NCBI GenBank assembly: GCA_919902765.1 | Contig: CAKKRP010000018.1 | Span: 1-39,286 of the forward strand | Length of the DNA stretch: 39,286 nt | Source: Gammaproteobacteria bacterium | GTDB lineage: Bacteria > Pseudomonadota > Gammaproteobacteria > S012-40 | Direction: 5' to 3' | In this document: one piece after another, positions 35,801 through 39,286 of the stretch | Position numbering within the stretch: position 1 is the first letter of the stretch | Layout: each line of letters starts with the position of its first letter | The notes under the pieces: model-generated | Seen by the model: only the letters and a program-made list of their open reading frames with translations | Database searches by the model: none | What the model was told of the DNA's origin: nothing | Translations under genes and position numbers: made by a program

Positions 35801-36715
35801 TTACGGTTGGGTAGACGCACCGCTTGATGCACGCGTTTGAGTATTTGCATCTTTAGAATAACTGCGCCAATAGGCCCGTAACCAACCGGTAATAGATTTT
35901 ATCAGCACTTCCTGATGGCTCGCATAAAAATGATCGGCCCCGGCCACCACGCGTTGACGATAGCCCGCCGGTCCGTATTTGTTGCGCGTCAAGGCCTGGG
36001 CTTGGGGGCTGTGGACACTGAACGACGGTATATCTTTTTTAGTCGCATCGGCGGCGCTGGCTTGGCGCACAGCGGCAATACGCGCGGGCGCTGCTGCGCG
36101 CACCTCCAACAAATCGAGCTCGGCAAAGATGTCTAAGCGCGGGAGATCGAGGGGGGCGAACGTGCTAGTGGTGTCTAGCGCGGGGTTTAATCCTGGCCAG
36201 CTCGGCAAACTGATTAACACCAGTCCCGCGATGTCGTCGCGCGACTTGGCTTGCGTCGCCAAAAAATTTACCGTCGCCCAAGCGCCTAAACCATATCCCG
36301 CGATCACGATAATTGAAACCTTTTGCGCATGTAAAAAATCGATGGCGGCCACGATGCGCGCGTAAGCCACCGGCAATAATTCAGGATAATTTGCCGGTTT
36401 AGCGGCCGCGTCAGGGATCGGCATCTGCACCGCCAGACTGGTCCAGCCCAAGGCCGGTAAGCGTTTGCGCAATGGCCCGATCACCGTATCTTGATCGGGG
36501 TGCCCGCCAGTGTCGTGCAGCAAAATCACCCCGCCGATAGGTGTTTGCGTCGCCGCCAAATGCAGGGCCAAGGCGCGTTCCGGCGCGTTGCCTAGCCACA
36601 CCCGTTGCGCCGCCGGAACCGTGGCCGTCAAGTGCGTGGCCCAGGTTTGCTCGCGCACTAAATCAATCGCCGCGCTGCTCGACGCGCTCCAAATCCATAA
36701 CACCACAATGGCCAT
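35801..36715 (-). CDS. DUF3530 family alpha/beta-hydrolase-fold protein
   Basis: From ATG 36715 this ~304-residue protein has a short signal peptide ([16 protein letters not shown]). Its DUF3530-like alpha/beta hydrolase core includes [60 protein letters not shown] and a C-terminal [10 protein letters not shown] with the putative catalytic His. The expected nucleophile elbow G-x-S-x-G reads GYGLG, so the serine is replaced by glycine, suggesting a non-hydrolytic or altered role. A longer reading upstream lacks a signal and would overlap rpe's start region. It precedes the CFI-box gene on the same strand by ~25 bases, so they may form an operon. Confidence 0.8.
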   Translation of the reverse strand: MAIVVLWIWSASSSAAIDLVREQTWATHLTATVPAAQRVWLGNAPERALALHLAATQTPIGGVILLHDTGGHPDQDTVIGPLRKRLPALGWTSLAVQMPIPDAAAKPANYPELLPVAYARIVAAIDFLHAQKVSIIVIAGYGLGAWATVNFLATQAKSRDDIAGLVLISLPSWPGLNPALDTTSTFAPLDLPRLDIFAELDLLEVRAAAPARIAAVRQASAADATKKDIPSFSVHSPQAQALTRNKYGPAGYRQRVVAGADHFYASHQEVLIKSITGWLRAYWRSYSKDANTQTRASSGASTQP

Positions 36716-36842
36716 TAAGCGGTGATTACGGCCGTGCCTATCGCGCGCGCGGGTCGTGCAAAATGATTCTATTTCGGTTAAAGTGCCCAACTTTGGCCCT
36801 CTGCCCGTGTAGGGCGGGTTTAACTGTCGAAGAGGTTTCGTG

Positions 36843-37538
36843 ATGCGCGATTTCAAAATTGCCCCCTCGATCTTGTCCGCCGATTTTGCGCGCCTGGGCG
36901 AGGAGGTTCAGAATGTCTTACACGCCGGTACGGATATCGTACACTTTGATGTGATGGATAACCACTATGTCCCCAATCTCACCATCGGCCCGTTGGTGTG
37001 CGAGGCCTTGCGCAAGCATGGCGTCAAGGCCGAGATCGACGTGCATCTGATGGTGAAGCCCGTCGATCGCATCATTCCCGATTTTGCTAAGGCGGGCGCC
37101 AGTTACATCACCTTCCACCCAGAGGCCAGCGAACACATAGATCGCACCTTGCAATTGATCAAGGCCGAAGGTTGCAAGGCCGGGTTGGTATTCAATCCCG
37201 CCACGTCCTTGGATTATCTAAAATACGTGATGGATAAGGTGGACATGGTGTTATTGATGTCCGTCAACCCGGGTTTCGGCGGGCAGAGTTTTATCCGTGC
37301 CACGCTCGACAAATTACGTGCGGCGCGCGCATTAATCGCCGCCTCGGGCCGCCCGATACGCTTGGAAATCGACGGCGGCGTCAAGGTCGATAATATCCGT
37401 GAGATCGCCGAGGCCGGGGCCGATACCTTTGTGGCGGGCTCCGCCATCTTTGGCGCGGGCCAGGCCAGCGATCCGCATCGTTACGACAGCGTGGTCAACG
37501 CGATGCGCGCCGAATTGGCCAAGGCGCGCGTTGAATAA
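36843..37538 (+). CDS. rpe: Ribulose-phosphate 3-epimerase
   Basis: This 231-residue TIM-barrel enzyme interconverts ribulose 5-phosphate and xylulose 5-phosphate (pentose phosphate pathway/Calvin cycle). The motifs are [35 protein letters not shown] with the metal-binding H34 and D36, [21 protein letters not shown] and the phosphate-binding LEIDGGV and GSAIFGA. AGAGG lies 7 bases before ATG 36843; the GTG three bases earlier is less likely. It is followed after 11 bases by an NHL-repeat lipoprotein gene with no evident metabolic link. Confidence 0.97.
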   Translation: MRDFKIAPSILSADFARLGEEVQNVLHAGTDIVHFDVMDNHYVPNLTIGPLVCEALRKHGVKAEIDVHLMVKPVDRIIPDFAKAGASYITFHPEASEHIDRTLQLIKAEGCKAGLVFNPATSLDYLKYVMDKVDMVLLMSVNPGFGGQSFIRATLDKLRAARALIAASGRPIRLEIDGGVKVDNIREIAEAGADTFVAGSAIFGAGQASDPHRYDSVVNAMRAELAKARVE

Positions 37539-37549
37539 CGCGGCGTAAT

Positions 37550-38587
37550 ATGCAACACCGCGCCGTGTTCAAGACCTATTGCGTCTTAGCAGTGGGTGTG
37601 ATCACGGCATCGTGCGGTATGCTGTCTACGCAGGTTGAACAGGCCTTGGTGTGGCCTGCGCCGCCTGCTCCACCACGCATCCAGTATGTGGCGACCTTAC
37701 GCTCACAATCCAGCTTTGATCTGCAAACCCCCGCCGAGCGCGTCGTCCGTTGGTTGAAGGGCGACGATGACAGCGTTGGTCCCAGCGTATTCCAAAAACC
37801 CTATGATGTTGCCGCGAATGCGGGCCTGGTCGTAGTGACCGACACCCTGGCGGGCCGTGTCCAGGTGTTCGATTTGGCGCGGCGCAAGGTCTTTGCGATC
37901 GGCTGGCGCGGCGATGGACAATTGTTAAAACCCTCGGGTGTGGCGGTGACCGATGACGGTACGATCTACGTTAGCGACCTGGGCCAGCGCGTAGTCTGGG
38001 TCTATGATCGCATGGGTCATTATGTGCGCGAATTGGGGCGTAATGCCGGATTGGTGCGTCCGGTGGACGTGGCGGTCACAGCGCATGGCGAATACATCTA
38101 CGTGGTCGATGCGGGGGGGGTGGATAGTCTACAGCACCGTGTCGTACGTCTTGACGCAGAGGGTGCGGTGCGCGGAGAACTCGGCACGCGCGGCACAGGC
38201 CCCGGCGAATTCAATTTGCCCACCCAGGCGGCCGTGGGGCCGGATGGGAGTTTATACGTACTGGATAGCGGTAATTTCCGCGTCCAGGTATTCGATGCCG
38301 ACGGTAAATGGCTGCGTCAGTTCGGTGCCCCCGGAGACCAGCCCGGCGATTTTGCGCGCGCGCGCGGCTTGGCTGTGGATGCGCTCGGGCAGATCTACGT
38401 GAGCGACGCCGCTTTTCAAAACGTGCAGATTTTTAACGCCGTCGGCGAATGGCTGCTCACGTTCGGAGAGCCGGGTGTAGGGCCGGGACGCTTTTTATTA
38501 CCGGCGGGCGTGGCCTGCGACGCGCAAGCCGGGATCTATGTCGTAGATCAATTGCATGCGCGCGTGGATGTGTTTCGACGGTTTTAG
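37550..38587 (+). CDS. NHL-repeat beta-propeller lipoprotein
   Basis: This 345-residue protein has a lipoprotein signal (CVLAVGVITASC, lipid cysteine C22). From about residue 80 it carries six NHL-type beta-propeller blades, e.g. FQKPYDVAANAGLVVVTDTL, LKPSGVAVTDDGTIYVSDLG, VRPVDVAVTAHGEYIYVVDA, FNLPTQAAVGPDGSLYVLDS, FARARGLAVDALGQIYVSDA and LLPAGVACDAQAGIYVVDQL. NHL propellers usually bind other macromolecules. It should sit in the outer or inner membrane facing the periplasm. It begins 11 bases after rpe and is probably co-transcribed with it. Confidence 0.88.
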   Translation: MQHRAVFKTYCVLAVGVITASCGMLSTQVEQALVWPAPPAPPRIQYVATLRSQSSFDLQTPAERVVRWLKGDDDSVGPSVFQKPYDVAANAGLVVVTDTLAGRVQVFDLARRKVFAIGWRGDGQLLKPSGVAVTDDGTIYVSDLGQRVVWVYDRMGHYVRELGRNAGLVRPVDVAVTAHGEYIYVVDAGGVDSLQHRVVRLDAEGAVRGELGTRGTGPGEFNLPTQAAVGPDGSLYVLDSGNFRVQVFDADGKWLRQFGAPGDQPGDFARARGLAVDALGQIYVSDAAFQNVQIFNAVGEWLLTFGEPGVGPGRFLLPAGVACDAQAGIYVVDQLHARVDVFRRF

Positions 38588-38788
38588 GTGGTGCGCCAAA
38601 ATATACTGAATTTTAGCGATGTGTCCAGGCTCAGGCAATCAGGTGAAAGCCCGTATGTAGCCATATTACTGGCCGGCGCGTACTAATCTCACATAATAAG
38701 TAACGTTACGACCGGCAGCGTTTATGCTTCCATCCCGAAAGCTGACGCACCAGGCAGCAGTGGACTGTTAATGCAGCTAACGGGCTAC
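38588..38788. other. Flank between NHL lipoprotein gene and CRISPR array
   Basis: About 200 bases without a gene. It is the leader if the array reads left to right, but it is not strikingly AT-rich. I saw no additional degenerate repeat in it. Confidence 0.4.
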
Positions 38789-39233
38789 GTCTTAATCCCT
38801 TCTTTATCAGGTCAACTTTTTAAATGAGCACGTGTCAGACACGGGAGCGTGCGTTAAAAGTCTTAATCCCTTCTTTATCAGGTCAACTTTTTAAATTGCT
38901 GACCTACGACACCGAGACTAGAGCGTGGGTCTTAATCCCTTCTTTATCAGGTCAACTTTTTAAATTGTGGCAGCCACATTGTTGTGGCGAGCGCCGCAAG
39001 TCTTAATCCCTTCTTTATCAGGTCAACTTTTTAAATAGACGAGGCAAAACTAATTAGGGATTTAATACAGGTCTTAATCCCTTCTTTATCAGGTCAACTT
39101 TTTAAATCAAGCAGCGCCCACGCCTCCCGCTAGTGCAGAGGAGTCTTAATCCCTTCTTTATCAGGTCAACTTTTTAAATGGCTGCCCAGATAGCACTTAT
39201 AAAATCTGAGCGTCTTAATCCCTTCTTTATCAG
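38789..39233. CRISPR. CRISPR array: six full 37-bp repeats plus one degenerate repeat, six spacers
   Basis: Identical 37-bp repeats (GTCTTAATCCC... to ...TTTTTAAAT) occur at 38789-38825, 38860-38896, 38929-38965, 39000-39036, 39071-39107 and 39143-39179. A seventh at 39212-39233 keeps only the first 22 bases before diverging. Spacers are 34, 32, 34, 34, 35 and 32 bp and differ from each other. A degenerate last repeat on the right suggests the leader is on the left (38588-38788). However, the reverse complement ends GGGATTAAGAC, similar to the 3' ends of many type I/III repeats, which would put the leader on the right. Orientation is therefore open. No cas gene is in the window. Confidence 0.96.
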
Positions 39234-39286
39234 TAACCGTCCAATCTAGCCCGTACTAGCGCTTAGATGGGTTGTTTGCTAGCAGC

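Noticed and set aside
38824..39006. 60-codon frame in the CRISPR array
   Set aside because: It is made of repeats and spacers and contains the repeat translation twice; not a gene.

Overview
This window looks like chromosomal DNA of a motile Gram-negative proteobacterium, most likely a gammaproteobacterium. That is an inference from lipoprotein and Sec signal peptides, a CheD-containing chemotaxis operon, an HsbR-like regulator and the overall gene set. GC content looks intermediate. No rRNA or tRNA gene was recognised.

Left part (1-5520) is an accessory, partly decayed region. It holds a frameshifted PAS-domain gene (minus, running off the left edge), a ParE-like toxin scrap, an intact Uma2-family gene, an N-terminal scrap of an AAA ATPase with its promoter, a DUF4258/DUF2283 pair whose first gene is broken by an 11-bp tandem duplication, an intact vapBC-type toxin-antitoxin pair lying between 15-bp direct repeats, a coiled-coil protein with a J-domain-like HPD segment, and a second Uma2 gene.

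5618-12309 is a complete, tightly coupled Wadjet type I operon (jetA-jetB-jetC-jetD), an SMC-like anti-plasmid defence system. It is followed by more relics (the DUF4143 C-terminal part of an ATPase, and a ZIP transporter start with a nonsense codon), an unrecognised exported protein, and two co-transcribed DUF1566 surface/periplasmic proteins on the minus strand. About 990 bp without a gene follows, with two hairpins and a three-fold repeat.

17453-33554 is a signalling region: an HD-GYP response regulator and a PilZ protein (c-di-GMP turnover and sensing), ispH with a small overlapping upstream frame, then STAS-cheY-cheA-cheW-receptor-cheR-cheD-cheB. The receptor is a soluble globin-4xPAS-MCP protein with a C-terminal xWxxF-type tether. 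A second module follows: a short membrane MCP, a STAS protein and a receiver-PP2C-HATPase regulator resembling HsbA/HsbR. Sequences with exact sigma-28 (FliA) geometry precede the HD-GYP gene and the second MCP. CheD and the second MCP share the same C-terminal heptapeptide.

33556-38587 holds a large exported HAF-like/DUF11/CFI-box protein and a DUF3530 hydrolase-fold protein (minus), then rpe and an NHL-repeat lipoprotein (plus). The right end (38789-39233) is a seven-repeat CRISPR array with a degenerate last repeat and no cas genes in the window.
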